Shown: positions 42,211 to 51,686, numbered from the stretch's first letter. The stretch is 64,000 bases of DNA from Chryseobacterium phocaeense (GCF_900169075.1 NZ_LT827014.1:558001-622000), one strand, 5' to 3'. Made by a program: numbers and translations. The notes: generated from the sequence alone by a model not told the origin.

Positions 42211-42732
42211 TTAAGCATCTTTAACAGTTATTTCTTCAACTCCGGTTTCAATCAGCAACTGCTTTACAGACTCTACGTCTTCAGTTACAAATTCCATCAG
42301 GAATTTATCATCAGTAGTTCTTGGATCAGGATTCTGAGCAGGAGCTCCCGGATACATTTTGTTTCTTACAAGGAAAGTCAATGACATCATGTGAGCGGCA
42401 CAGAATACCATCAATTCGAACATAGGTACCACGAATGCAGGCATGTTGTGTGCCCAGTCAAACGCCGGCTTTCCTCCGATGTTCTGAGGCCAGTCATGGT
42501 TCATTACATACCATGTTACCGTAGCTCCGATGGTTACCCCGTAAAGAGCATAGAAGAACGCAGCATCAGAAATTCTGGTTTTCTTTAACCCTAAAGCTTT
42601 GTCTAGTCCGTGAACCGGAAACGGAGTATACACTTCGTTTATCGCAATTCCTTTATCGTTGAATGCTTTAACGCCGTTCATCAAATCGTCGTCGTCAGCA
42701 TAAAGTCCGTATACAATTTTAGTGGTGCTCAT
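42211..42732 (-). CDS. actD: Alternative complex III subunit ActD (DUF3341)
   Basis: A 173-residue subunit of complex III with two membrane helices (FFYALYGVTIGATVTWYVMN, and FVVPMFELMVFCAAHMMSLTFL). The DUF3341 pattern includes YGLYADDDDLMNGVKAFNDKGI, the FPVHGLDKALGLKKTRI segment, and the end DDKFLMEFVTEDVESVKQLLIETGVEEI. Start ATG 42732 (MSTTKIVYG) is preferred over ATG 42759. It overlaps the end of actC by 14 bases and is followed one base later by actE. Confidence 0.94.
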   Translation of the reverse strand: MSTTKIVYGLYADDDDLMNGVKAFNDKGIAINEVYTPFPVHGLDKALGLKKTRISDAAFFYALYGVTIGATVTWYVMNHDWPQNIGGKPAFDWAHNMPAFVVPMFELMVFCAAHMMSLTFLVRNKMYPGAPAQNPDPRTTDDKFLMEFVTEDVESVKQLLIETGVEEITVKDA

Positions 42733-44116
42733 CTCCTTCTTTTGCTTTATAAGTTTCACCTGAAATTTTCAGAATCGATTTTAATTCAGCCTGTGCAATT
42801 ACAGGGAACGTTCTTGCGTATAGTAAGAATAATACGGAGAAGAATCCGATTGTTCCTAAGTATACACCCACATCAATGATCGTTGGCTTAAACATAGTCC
42901 ATGATCCTGGTAAGTAATCTCTTGAAAGGTTGATAACGATGATATCAAAACGCTCAAACCACATACCGATGTTGATGATCAATGCAACAATGAATGTCCA
43001 GATAATGTTCGTTCTTGCTCTCTTGAACCAGAATGAAGCCGGAACAACAAGGTTACAGATGATCAATGACCAGAAAGCCCACCAGTAAGGTCCTACTGCA
43101 GCACCTGGTGAAAGGTACGTAAAGTCTTCAAATCTTGATCCTGAATACCATCCGATAAAATATTCTGTAGCATAAGCTACCGTTACCATACCACCGGTAA
43201 GAACGATTACGATGTTCATAATTTCAATATGATACATTGTGATATATTCTTCAAGGTGACATACTTTTCTTGCAATTAACAATAGGGTCTGTACCATTGC
43301 GAATCCTGAGAAGATCGCACCCGCTACGAAGTAAGGAGGGTAGATGGTAGAGTGCCATCCTTTAATTACCGACGTGGCGAAGTCAAATGATACCGTGGTG
43401 TGTACCGAGAATACAAGTGGAGTAGCCAAACCTGCAAGAACCAAAGAAAGTTCTTCGAATCTCTGCCAGTGTTTTGCTTTACCACCCCATCCGAAAGCAA
43501 GGAATGTATAAATTTTCTTAGTCCAAGGCGTTTTAGCTCTGTCTCTGATCATTGCAAAGTCAGGGATTAGTCCCATGAACCAGAATACTGTTGATACTGA
43601 GAAATACGTAGAGATCGCAAATACGTCCCAAAGTAGAGGAGAGTTAAAGTTCCCCCAAAGAGAACCGAACTGGTTTGGTAAAGGGAATACCCAATATCCT
43701 ACCCAAACTCTACCCATGTGGATTACAGGGAAGATGGCTGCCTGTACAACCGCAAAGATCGTCATCGCCTCTGCAGATCTGTTTACAGACATTCTCCAAC
43801 GCTGTCTAAATAATAATAATACTGCGGAGATAAGTGTTCCGGCGTGACCGATACCTACCCACCATACGAAGTTGGTAATATCCCAACCCCAGTTAATAGT
43901 TCTGTTAAGCCCCCATGCTCCAATACCTGTCCCGATAGTATAAGCGATACACCCGAATCCATAGAGGAAAAGAACCAATGCTGCATATAGTGAAATCCAC
44001 CATAGTTTACCTGCTCTTTCTTCGATAGGTCGTGCAATATCTTCTGTGATATCGTGATAAGTTTTGTGACCAATAATTAGAGGTTCCCTTATCGGAGCTT
44101 CGTAATGTCCTGACAT
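42719..44116 (-). CDS. actC: Alternative complex III subunit ActC (NrfD/PsrC family)
   Basis: A 465-residue inner-membrane quinol-binding subunit with about ten helices. Family features: YGFGCIAYTIGTGIGAWGLNR, WDITNFVWWVGIGHAGTLISAVLLLFRQRWR with the conserved His of GHAG, the AIFPVIHMGRVWVGYWVFPLPNQ segment, and EYFIGWYSGSRFEDF. Expected to oxidise menaquinol and pass electrons to ActB. It lies 25 bases after actB and overlaps actD. Confidence 0.96.
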   Translation of the reverse strand: MSGHYEAPIREPLIIGHKTYHDITEDIARPIEERAGKLWWISLYAALVLFLYGFGCIAYTIGTGIGAWGLNRTINWGWDITNFVWWVGIGHAGTLISAVLLLFRQRWRMSVNRSAEAMTIFAVVQAAIFPVIHMGRVWVGYWVFPLPNQFGSLWGNFNSPLLWDVFAISTYFSVSTVFWFMGLIPDFAMIRDRAKTPWTKKIYTFLAFGWGGKAKHWQRFEELSLVLAGLATPLVFSVHTTVSFDFATSVIKGWHSTIYPPYFVAGAIFSGFAMVQTLLLIARKVCHLEEYITMYHIEIMNIVIVLTGGMVTVAYATEYFIGWYSGSRFEDFTYLSPGAAVGPYWWAFWSLIICNLVVPASFWFKRARTNIIWTFIVALIINIGMWFERFDIIVINLSRDYLPGSWTMFKPTIIDVGVYLGTIGFFSVLFLLYARTFPVIAQAELKSILKISGETYKAKEGDEHH

Positions 44117-44141
44117 TTTTTACCTATTTATTATTTAAACT

Positions 44142-47100
44142 TTATTTTTCTACTCTGTTTCTTACTTTAGTGTGATAGAACACGTTTGGCTTGGTTCCGA
44201 TCTCCTCTAGTAAATAATATCTTCTGTTGCTGGAGTACAATTCTCTCACTTCAGATTCTTTGTCATTCATGTCTCCGAACGTCATAGCTCCGGTAGAACA
44301 AGCAGCAGCACAAGCACAAGAATTCTTGAATTCAGTATCTGTTACTTTTCTGTTTTCTCTCTTAGCGGCTAAAATAGTAGCCTGAGTTTCCTGGATACAC
44401 ATTGAACATTTCTCCATTACCCCTCTGGTTCTTACCACCACGTCAGGGTTTAGTACCATTCTTCCTAAATCATTGTTCATGTTGAAGTCGAACTTATCAT
44501 TCAGGTTATATGTAAACCAGTTGAAACGTCTTACTTTGTACGGACAGTTGTTTGCACAATATCTGGTACCGATACATCTGTTGTAAGCCATATGGTTCTG
44601 ACCTTGCTTACCATGTGAAGTAGCCGCTACCGGACATACCGTTTCACAAGGAGCGTGGTTACAGTGCTGACACATTACCGGCTGGAAGATTACATCCGGA
44701 TTGTCTGCAGGGTGATTTAATGCACCTCCGTCTCCGAAAGCAGTACCGTACAATTCAGGTACAGCCATTCCTTCTTTCAATCCTTCGTATACTTCTACTT
44801 TCTGTCTTGAAGAATAGTAACGGTCAATTCTTAACCAGTACATATCTCTTGACATTCTGATCTCTTCTTTACCTACAACAGGAACGTTGTTTTCTGCCTG
44901 ACATGCAATAATACATGCTCCACAACCTGTACAAGAGTTAAGGTCGATGGATAGGTTGAAGTGAGGCCCGTCCGTATCATCGAAAGCATCCCAAAGGTCA
45001 ATCTTTCTTGCCGGAAGAGCTCCGCTGATCGTGTGATATTCCAAAGGCTTGTTCCATCCTTTATGTTCGTCATCGAAAGGTACGTTGATGAATTCAGCCA
45101 AAGGAACTTCCTTAGCGATTTCGTAACGTCCCATCAGGGTATTCTGAAGCTGGATTCCAGCGAATTCGTGGTCTTCTCCCGTTTTTTCGATTTTAACTCC
45201 TGAAACAGCTAAGTTAGAACCGTCAAATAAAGGATAAGCGTTTACTCCCGTATCAGCAGTAGTTCCTGAATCTTTTTTACCATATCCAAGGGCAAGACCT
45301 ACAGATCCTTCTGCCTGTCCCGGCTGAATAAATACAGGAACGTCTTTTATAGTTACTCCGTTTACCGTAAGGTTTACGATAGAACCATCCAGCTGCATTC
45401 TCGCGTTAAGATCGTTATCAATTCCAAACTTCTCAGCATCTTTAGTAGAAATGGTCAGGTAGTTATCCCATGACATTCTGGTGATAGGATCCGGTAATTC
45501 CTGAAGCCAAGGGTTGTTGGCCTGAGTACCGTCACCCATGGAAGGTTTGGTGTATAATACCAATTCTAATTCGGAAGCCTTAAAGTTACCAAGTTCAGCA
45601 AGAGCCTGGGCAGCATTTCCTCCTGAGTAAGCTAATGCAGTCGCATTGGCAGAAGTGGTAATACCGTTATATAAAGCTTTGTTGAAAGAAGTTCCTCCTA
45701 AGATAGAAGCAGCACTTGCTTTCAGATAATCGTAATAATTATTGGCAGCATTGTTTTTACCATTTTTCCAAACCAATAGAGATTCTTCAATCTGTCTTGA
45801 TTTGTAGATCTTCTGGATTGTTGGCTGCATTAATGAATATACACCGGTCTGAGGCTCAATATCACCCCATGATTCTAACCAGTTAGCTACCGGAATTACA
45901 GCTTTCGCTGCTTTGTACATTTCATTTTTCTTGTCAGCTACAGCTACTACGCAAGCTACTTTTGAAAGAGACTTTTTGAAGTCTTCTCCTTTCGGATGAG
46001 AGTAGATAGGGTCTACATTGTTTGCGATCAATACGCCAACCTGACCTGCATTTACCCATCCTAAGAATTCCTGGTATCTAGCTTTATCAAATTCTTTCAG
46101 GAAGTTCGCTTTACCTGTGAAAGCTACTGAACCTAATTTTTGGTTGATAAGGTGTGCTAAAACCTGTGCTGCTTTGGAACCGTCAGCGAAAACAACAGCC
46201 TTGCTGCCTTTTGCTTTCAGTTCAGCTGCAATTTCAGAAGCGGTCTTATCAGAAGTACCACCTCCTACGATTGCGTTGTAAACTTCAATTAATGTTTTGT
46301 TTACGGCACTTGGCTTTAATCTGTATCTTGAGTCAGCATTTGCACCGGTTAATGACATGTTGGCTTCCACCTGGATGTGTCTCAACATGTTTGGTCCCGG
46401 CTTTCTTGCTGCTGCGTATGATGTTTCTAAGCTTGCTCCGTTGTAATCTCCTAAGAAATCAGCCTGGAAAGAAACTACCAGTTCTGAACCTTTAAGGTCA
46501 TATACCGGTAATGCTCTCTGTCCGAATACTTCCTGAGCTGCATCCAATGCTGCAGAATGAGGATAAGCATCATAAGTTACCAGTTCAGCGGTAGGATATT
46601 TAGCTTTGAATTCAGCAAATAGTTTTTTGAAGGTAGGGGAAGGGAAAGAGTGTGACAAAAGCACGATCTTCTTACCTGCTGCGCTGGCATCTGCCAGACC
46701 TTTAAGAACGAAACTGTCTACTTTATCGAAAGTCTCATCTTTTCCGTCCAGTTTAGGCTGCTTTACTTTATCATTGTCATAAAGAGAAAGTACACTTGCC
46801 TGAGCTCTTGCATTGGTAGTCCCTAAATCACCCGCTGCCGGGTTTGGATCTATTTTAATAGGTCTTCCTTCACGGGTCTTTACTAAAACGCTGGCGAAGT
46901 CGAATCCGTCAAAATAAGTTGAAGCGTAATAGTTTGGAACCCCCGGAATAATGTCATGCGGTTTTACCACATAAGGAATCGTTTTGATTACCGGTGCTTC
47001 ACAGGCAGCCAGTGTTACGGCTGCTGTAGAGAATCCTAATATTTTTAAGAAGTCCCTTCTTGAAGTACTGGATCCGTTCTGTTCAGCATCTCCAAGGAAA

Positions 47101-47207
47101 TCTTCTACCGGAATTTCTTCCTGAAACTCTTTCTGAGCCAGCTTATTGTTTAAAGCCGGATCTTTAAGTTCATGAATACTTCTAAATTGTATTTTGTTTG
47201 AAGCCAT
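44142..47207 (-). CDS. actB: Alternative complex III iron-sulphur subunit ActB (Tat, lipoprotein-like)
   Basis: A 1021-residue periplasm-facing subunit. It has a twin-arginine motif SRRDFLK (Arg50-Arg51) within a long N-terminal extension, then a hydrophobic stretch ending LAAC, where Cys69 could be lipidated. Residues about 80-750 form a molybdopterin-oxidoreductase-like domain with no sign of a molybdenum ligand; the C-terminal 270 residues hold four Fe-S sites: NSCTGCGACIIACQAENNVP, CQHCNHAPCETVCPVAAT, CIGTRYCANNCPYKV, and CSMCIQETQ with CACAAACSTGAM. Follows actA by 23 bases. Confidence 0.96.
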   Translation of the reverse strand: MASNKIQFRSIHELKDPALNNKLAQKEFQEEIPVEDFLGDAEQNGSSTSRRDFLKILGFSTAAVTLAACEAPVIKTIPYVVKPHDIIPGVPNYYASTYFDGFDFASVLVKTREGRPIKIDPNPAAGDLGTTNARAQASVLSLYDNDKVKQPKLDGKDETFDKVDSFVLKGLADASAAGKKIVLLSHSFPSPTFKKLFAEFKAKYPTAELVTYDAYPHSAALDAAQEVFGQRALPVYDLKGSELVVSFQADFLGDYNGASLETSYAAARKPGPNMLRHIQVEANMSLTGANADSRYRLKPSAVNKTLIEVYNAIVGGGTSDKTASEIAAELKAKGSKAVVFADGSKAAQVLAHLINQKLGSVAFTGKANFLKEFDKARYQEFLGWVNAGQVGVLIANNVDPIYSHPKGEDFKKSLSKVACVVAVADKKNEMYKAAKAVIPVANWLESWGDIEPQTGVYSLMQPTIQKIYKSRQIEESLLVWKNGKNNAANNYYDYLKASAASILGGTSFNKALYNGITTSANATALAYSGGNAAQALAELGNFKASELELVLYTKPSMGDGTQANNPWLQELPDPITRMSWDNYLTISTKDAEKFGIDNDLNARMQLDGSIVNLTVNGVTIKDVPVFIQPGQAEGSVGLALGYGKKDSGTTADTGVNAYPLFDGSNLAVSGVKIEKTGEDHEFAGIQLQNTLMGRYEIAKEVPLAEFINVPFDDEHKGWNKPLEYHTISGALPARKIDLWDAFDDTDGPHFNLSIDLNSCTGCGACIIACQAENNVPVVGKEEIRMSRDMYWLRIDRYYSSRQKVEVYEGLKEGMAVPELYGTAFGDGGALNHPADNPDVIFQPVMCQHCNHAPCETVCPVAATSHGKQGQNHMAYNRCIGTRYCANNCPYKVRRFNWFTYNLNDKFDFNMNNDLGRMVLNPDVVVRTRGVMEKCSMCIQETQATILAAKRENRKVTDTEFKNSCACAAACSTGAMTFGDMNDKESEVRELYSSNRRYYLLEEIGTKPNVFYHTKVRNRVEK

Positions 47208-47230
47208 TTATACTTCTAATTTTTTAGTTA

Positions 47231-48592
47231 TTAATAATGACATTTACCACACTCAAGACCTCCAATTGCATCTACTGTGATTTTTCCGCCATCCTGAGGA
47301 TATTGTTTTTTCAACTTGTCATGTAGATTCTTGAAGTATTCTTTATTATAACCGTTGTTCATATCAACCTCAGTAGTTCTGTGGCACTCGATACACCATC
47401 CCATAGTGAAGTCATTGGCCATCTGAACAACATTCATTGTGTCAATTTTTCCGTGACAAGCTTTACAAACTACATCAATTTTGTTGTTTGGATTCTTTTT
47501 GTTGAAAGAATTGATGATCGCCTGCTCACCCGCTACTACGTGCTGAGAGTGGTTGAAGTACACGAAGTCCGGCATGTTGTGGATTCTTGTCCATTCTACC
47601 GGCTGTGTTTTTCCGGTGTACTGCTGTTTTTCAGGATCCCATCCTGTAGCAGCGTAGATTTTCTTGATTTCACCGTCGTAGAATGCTTTATCTTTTCCTG
47701 GCTCCATATAGTGATCAGCATTGTATTCGGAAATGGTTCTGTGACAGTTCATACAAACGTTCATAGAAGGGATTTCAGATACTTTACCGTACTTGGCACT
47801 TGAGTGACAAAGCTGACAGTCTATTTTCTGTTCTCCAGCGTGGATTTTGTGCGAGAAGTAGATAGGTTGTTCAGGCTTATACCCTTTGTAAACCCCGATC
47901 CACATGATCCAGTTCCACACTCCGTAAGCGGCTAGAAGGGCAAGGATACCCAATGCAGCTTTACCTACGTAGTGGTATTTCGCATAAATTTCGCTGAAAG
48001 ATTTAACTCTTGTTTCGTTAAGCCCTGCTAAGTCTTCAGACTGGCCTAATTTTACTAATTGTCTTAGTTTAATTAAGATCCAAACCAATAAACCTGCAAT
48101 AGCAATAAGTGAAATAATAACTACGCTTGTTGTAGTATTATTTGCCGGAGCAGCAGCTGCCGCGTCTGTTGCAGCATCTTTCTTAGGATCTGCAGCAGGC
48201 TCCGGAGCCGGAGGATTAGTTGTGTAAGCTAAAATGTCATCAATATCCTTTTCCGTAAGGTTTGGGAACTGCAACATTTCAGTCTTGTTGTATTTTTCAA
48301 AAATCTCATTGGCGTATTTGTCTCCTGAAGCCCTGAGAGCTTTGTTGTCTTTGATCCACTTGTGAAGCCAATCTCTGTCTACACCGCCTTCTGTCTTTAC
48401 ACGTTCTACAACCCCCTTCAGCGGTGGTCCTATTACCTGTTTGTCCAGCGCGTGACATGCAGTACAATTCGCTTTGAAAAGTTTCTCTCCGTTTTTAGGA
48501 TCGCCGTCTTGCCCGTAAATTGAAGCACTGGTTGATAGCAATAGTCCTATCGCGATCAACGTTTGTTTATAATGCTTTCTCCAACTAATCAT
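47231..48592 (-). CDS. actA: Alternative complex III cytochrome subunit ActA, with fused monohaem domain
   Basis: A 453-residue multihaem cytochrome c. There are six CxxCH motifs: one in an N-terminal cytochrome c domain (CTACH at 43-47), then CQLCH, CMNCH, CKACH, CIECH and CGKCH in the C-terminal half. A signal sequence (about 1-28) leads the N-terminal domain; the two parts are joined by an Ala/Pro linker and two membrane helices (SVVIISLIAIAGLLVWILI and ALGILALLAAYGVWNWIMW). So the usual pentahaem ActA is preceded by an extra monohaem cytochrome domain. First gene of the operon. Confidence 0.94.
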   Translation of the reverse strand: MISWRKHYKQTLIAIGLLLSTSASIYGQDGDPKNGEKLFKANCTACHALDKQVIGPPLKGVVERVKTEGGVDRDWLHKWIKDNKALRASGDKYANEIFEKYNKTEMLQFPNLTEKDIDDILAYTTNPPAPEPAADPKKDAATDAAAAAPANNTTTSVVIISLIAIAGLLVWILIKLRQLVKLGQSEDLAGLNETRVKSFSEIYAKYHYVGKAALGILALLAAYGVWNWIMWIGVYKGYKPEQPIYFSHKIHAGEQKIDCQLCHSSAKYGKVSEIPSMNVCMNCHRTISEYNADHYMEPGKDKAFYDGEIKKIYAATGWDPEKQQYTGKTQPVEWTRIHNMPDFVYFNHSQHVVAGEQAIINSFNKKNPNNKIDVVCKACHGKIDTMNVVQMANDFTMGWCIECHRTTEVDMNNGYNKEYFKNLHDKLKKQYPQDGGKITVDAIGGLECGKCHY

Positions 48593-48636
48593 TTAAATTA
48601 TCTTATGTTAGTAAAATATTGAATCAATCAATTCCG

Positions 48637-48644
48637 CAAAAATA
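48637..48644 (-). promoter_or_regulatory. Promoter -7 box for the act operon
   Basis: Minus-strand TATTTTTG, a perfect TAnnTTTG match, 44 bases before the actA start. No convincing -33 TTG. Confidence 0.5.
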
Positions 48645-48727
48645 ATATTTTTAACAGGAATTTAACGGTATATGGAAAAGGGAAAATATCATTTACGTTT
48701 AATTTGTATTGATTCTAAATAGTGTTG

Positions 48728-48759
48728 TTTGGTATAATTTTTTAATTTTAATAGATTTG
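48728..48759 (+). promoter_or_regulatory. Bacteroidetes-type promoter for the SPOR-domain gene
   Basis: TTTG at 48728-48731 and TAGATTTG at 48752-48759 with a 20-base spacer: a full consensus match, 15 bases before the ATG at 48775. Confidence 0.75.
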
Positions 48760-48774
48760 CAGAAACAAGTTTAA

Positions 48775-49323
48775 ATGAGAAATTTAATCAAAATATTTTC
48801 AATCGTATCTTTATTTGGGTTTTATCATATTGAAGCCCAACAGGTTGTTAAAAAAGATACCCTATCCGGTACAGAACTGATCATGACGATGGATTCTAAA
48901 GTGAATGCTGCCCTGGAAGGAATAGAGGATAAATGTTCCAGAACAACAGGCAATACCTCAGTAAGAGAAAATAATACGGACAGTGGAATTGTATCCACTC
49001 CAAAACCGCCAAAAATTTATGTGCCGAGCCGTGAGCTGAGCAATGCTGAAATTTGCAGAAAGAACCCGAGAATTTTAGGTTTTAAAATCCAGATTACAAC
49101 GGTAAAAAGCAATGAAGAAGCCAATGAAGTGAAATCTTATTTCAGAAAGAGATTCCCGAACCTTAAAGTGGAAACGGATGCCTCTTTAAGACCGAACTAT
49201 AAAATCCTTGCAGGAAGTTATTTTACCAAACAGAGCGCTGCATCTGATCTGTCAAAAATCAGAGAATACTTCAAGTCAGCAATCGCTGTACAGTACAGGA
49301 TTTTCTGTGCCGAAGCCAAATAA
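48775..49323 (+). CDS. SPOR-domain exported protein
   Basis: A 182-residue exported protein (signal to about AQ22). Residues about 100-180 form a SPOR domain, which binds denuded peptidoglycan: LGFKIQITTVKSNEEANEVKSYFRKRFPNLKVETDASLRPNYKILAGSYFTKQSAASDLSKI. The middle is short and Thr/Pro-rich. Likely periplasmic and involved with cell-wall sites, possibly at division. Own promoter and terminator, divergent from the act operon. Confidence 0.87.
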   Translation: MRNLIKIFSIVSLFGFYHIEAQQVVKKDTLSGTELIMTMDSKVNAALEGIEDKCSRTTGNTSVRENNTDSGIVSTPKPPKIYVPSRELSNAEICRKNPRILGFKIQITTVKSNEEANEVKSYFRKRFPNLKVETDASLRPNYKILAGSYFTKQSAASDLSKIREYFKSAIAVQYRIFCAEAK

Positions 49324-49346
49324 AAGCTAAATCAAATATAAAAAGC

Positions 49347-49376
49347 AAAGCTGAGAATTTTCTCAGCTTTTTTTAT
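49347..49376 (+). terminator. Terminator of the SPOR gene
   Basis: A 10-bp stem AAAGCTGAGA/TCTCAGCTTT with loop ATTT (49347-49370), followed by a T-run. It also faces the end of the convergent DUF6080 gene. Confidence 0.85.
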
Positions 49377-50650
49377 TGGTAATATTTCTCGAGAAACTGG
49401 AAGAAATCAGACATTCTGAATAGATTATTCGTGAGCAGGAACACAAATAGAATTCCCATAATCAAGGTTAAAAATGATAAAGCTTTGGAATTTGACCGGT
49501 AAGTATAAAACAGCCATCCCAGCAGCAAAGGATAAACAAAAACAAAGTGTCCGCCATAAATGTACGAGGTATGCAACCCGAATCTCATGATGCAGTGAAT
49601 CACAATGTCAACAGCAAATGAAATGGCGAGAATCTGTACCAGCTTATTTTTGAAATTCTTAAAATAACTCCACAAAACAAGAACCAGAAGGATGATGACA
49701 AAAGCATAACAGAATGCCGATGAGTAGGGCTCCATTAAAAGACCTTTGAAATTGAAGCCTTTCATATTGTGCTTGTCGGATGTTATAAAGCTTGGGAACA
49801 AAATACTGCCTCCGAAAAAATAAGAAAGCATCATATCCCAGTCCGGAATGGATTCTACATTAGAGAATTTTTCGTACTGCTGATTGGTTTTTGAAAAGAT
49901 GTTTTCATATTTAAAATCTATTCGCAGAAGATAAAGAAATACAAAACTGGCGACAGTGAGAGTCACGCGGAAAGCTGCATTTCCAAATTTTTTCCAGCTT
50001 CTGAAAAGGGCCTTTTCAAACAGGACAGGAATAAAAACCTTAACCAGATTGGTGATGGTGAGACCGCCTATCGTGATTCCCGCAAGGCTTAATGCAGATC
50101 CAGGGATTTTTTCCTCCTTTTTAAGCTTTACCGCTGCATAATAATTGTAAATACTCAGTAAAAGCAGAGTATAGGTGAAGTTTTCCGGCGTAAACGAAAG
50201 AATGATACTCGTAGAAAAAAGACCGAAGAACAGGATAATAAGGAGGCTGATCTGAAGCGGCAGCCGGATAATATTTATTAGGTATTTAAAAATCTGGACC
50301 ATGCATAAGCTTATTGCTATATTGCTAAGCCAGGCCAGGGTAAGTCTGAAGGTAAAGTCCATTTTTCCACCGGAGACCCATAAAGAGAATTCCCGGACCC
50401 AATTGAAAAAATAATACGCAAGAGGGTGTCTCTCAAAGCTTCCGCCGGTCATGATAATCGCTTTGTTATCAAAACTGAAATAAGCATCCCAGGGAATTCT
50501 GTTGTCAAAAATAATCCTGTAATGAAAAGCAATATATGACCCCAGGACTCCGTAACAGATCAAAAAGAAAAGAAAAACGGCCAGTTCTGTATAAGAATTG
50601 GGAAATATCTGCTTGAAAATGGCAATGAGTTTTGTTTTGATAAAAGACAC
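49373..50650 (-). CDS. DUF6080-family polytopic membrane protein
   Basis: A membrane protein of about 425 residues with around ten hydrophobic helices and a large periplasmic loop, as in glycosyltransferases of the C superfamily. A conserved early loop (YRIIFDNRIPWDAYFSFDNKAIIMTGGSFERHPLAYYFFNW) includes the Asp and the RHPL motif typical of such enzymes; late segments HTSYIYGGHFVFVYPLLLGWLF are also notable. Substrate unknown. I place the start at GTG 50650, not at ATG 50719, because a terminator hairpin (50680-50705) and a -7 promoter box (50665-50672) lie within the first 23 codons of the longer frame. Confidence 0.78.
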   Translation of the reverse strand: MSFIKTKLIAIFKQIFPNSYTELAVFLFFLICYGVLGSYIAFHYRIIFDNRIPWDAYFSFDNKAIIMTGGSFERHPLAYYFFNWVREFSLWVSGGKMDFTFRLTLAWLSNIAISLCMVQIFKYLINIIRLPLQISLLIILFFGLFSTSIILSFTPENFTYTLLLLSIYNYYAAVKLKKEEKIPGSALSLAGITIGGLTITNLVKVFIPVLFEKALFRSWKKFGNAAFRVTLTVASFVFLYLLRIDFKYENIFSKTNQQYEKFSNVESIPDWDMMLSYFFGGSILFPSFITSDKHNMKGFNFKGLLMEPYSSAFCYAFVIILLVLVLWSYFKNFKNKLVQILAISFAVDIVIHCIMRFGLHTSYIYGGHFVFVYPLLLGWLFYTYRSNSKALSFLTLIMGILFVFLLTNNLFRMSDFFQFLEKYYQ

Positions 50651-50664
50651 GTCTCGGTTTTTTG

Positions 50665-50672
50665 CAAAAATA
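50665..50672 (-). promoter_or_regulatory. Promoter -7 box within the longer DUF6080 frame
   Basis: Minus-strand TATTTTTG (perfect TAnnTTTG), 14 bases before GTG 50650 and downstream of the preceding terminator. Confidence 0.5.
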
Positions 50673-50705
50673 AAATAAAAAAACTCACCGAATCCGGTGA
50701 GTTTT
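50672..50705 (-). terminator. Terminator of the choice-of-anchor J gene
   Basis: Perfect 11-bp stem AAAACTCACCG/CGGTGAGTTTT (50680-50690 with 50695-50705) followed by T-rich sequence on the minus strand, 18 bases after the stop of the T9SS gene. Confidence 0.8.
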
Positions 50706-50723
50706 AAAGATTGTCTCATTGTT

Positions 50724-51686
50724 TTATTGCTTGATCACTTTTCTTGTAGAAGTGCTTCCGTCAGCAAAATCAATTTTTATCATATAAGTTCCTTTCGGGA
50801 ATGAAGAAATATCTGTATTTCCGGATTCGTTCTGAAGCAGGGATTTTCCGGCCATGTCAAATACGGTGGTAGATTTTATCTTTTTATCCGTTTTGATATT
50901 GATTTCTCCTTTGGTAGGATTCGGGAAAATATCTGCTGTTTCTTTGGCTTTTGAGGATATTTCTTGGGTGGCAAGAGTGCCGGTTGTAACTTTTACATCA
51001 TCTACCATGAACATATAAATATCATTGGATACACATTGAATACCAATTCTTATGGTTTGGCCTGCATAGGCATCCAGACTATGAGAACCTTGCGTCCAGT
51101 TAGGGTAAGTTGCCAGCAGCGGTTGCGCTCCTGCTCCTGCAATAATGGTAAAGTTAGCAGCGGCTGTAGGAGTTCCGGATCCTACGTATACTCCGATTCT
51201 GTATTTTTCAAGCCCGTAGGAATTGGATAATGATTTTGTCCATAAGGTTAACGTATTTGCTGCTGCACCTAAAGTTATGGGAGGTGAGATCAGCCAGTCA
51301 TTATTGGCAACCGTGCCTCCTGTAGGTGGAGTGGCATTCCAACAAGCTGCATATTTGTTTCCGCTGTGCGGAGTGAAATCCCTTACTTCCTCATCTACAC
51401 CCGTGATAGGTGCTGCAATATTTGTTACATTGGCTGCGGAAGGATTAAAAATCTGAAAGGCCATCGGCGATCCTGCGTTTGCCCAGTTCGCTGTCCATGT
51501 GGTGCTTTCTGTAGGGCCTCCTCCTGTGTAGGTAGGTCTTAAGTCAAGGTCCAGGGTAAGCCAGCTTCCAATACCTGTAATGATAAAGTTATTGTAAGAG
51601 TCAAAATTTTCATCAAGAAGTACAGTCTGTGCATTTGCTGCTGTAATTCCAAGCAATAAGCTTAAAGAAAGGAGAGTTTTTTTCAT
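50724..51686 (-). CDS. T9SS type A sorting-domain, choice-of-anchor J protein
   Basis: A 320-residue secreted protein (signal MKKTLLSLSLLLGITAANAQ). Residues about 22-230 form a cleaved-adhesin/choice-of-anchor J domain: LLDENFDSYNNF, HSGNKYAACWNAT, NDWLISPPITL, YRIGVYVGSG, GQTIRIGIQCVSNDIYMFMVDDVKV. The last ~75 residues are a T9SS sorting domain (ADIFPNPTKGEINI, TVFDMAGKSLLQ, GTYMIKIDFADG, STRKVIKQ). So it should be exported by the gliding-associated secretion system and anchored at or released from the surface. A weaker promoter (TTTG-22-TATTTTTA) lies at 51701-51734. Confidence 0.93.
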   Translation of the reverse strand: MKKTLLSLSLLLGITAANAQTVLLDENFDSYNNFIITGIGSWLTLDLDLRPTYTGGGPTESTTWTANWANAGSPMAFQIFNPSAANVTNIAAPITGVDEEVRDFTPHSGNKYAACWNATPPTGGTVANNDWLISPPITLGAAANTLTLWTKSLSNSYGLEKYRIGVYVGSGTPTAAANFTIIAGAGAQPLLATYPNWTQGSHSLDAYAGQTIRIGIQCVSNDIYMFMVDDVKVTTGTLATQEISSKAKETADIFPNPTKGEINIKTDKKIKSTTVFDMAGKSLLQNESGNTDISSFPKGTYMIKIDFADGSTSTRKVIKQ

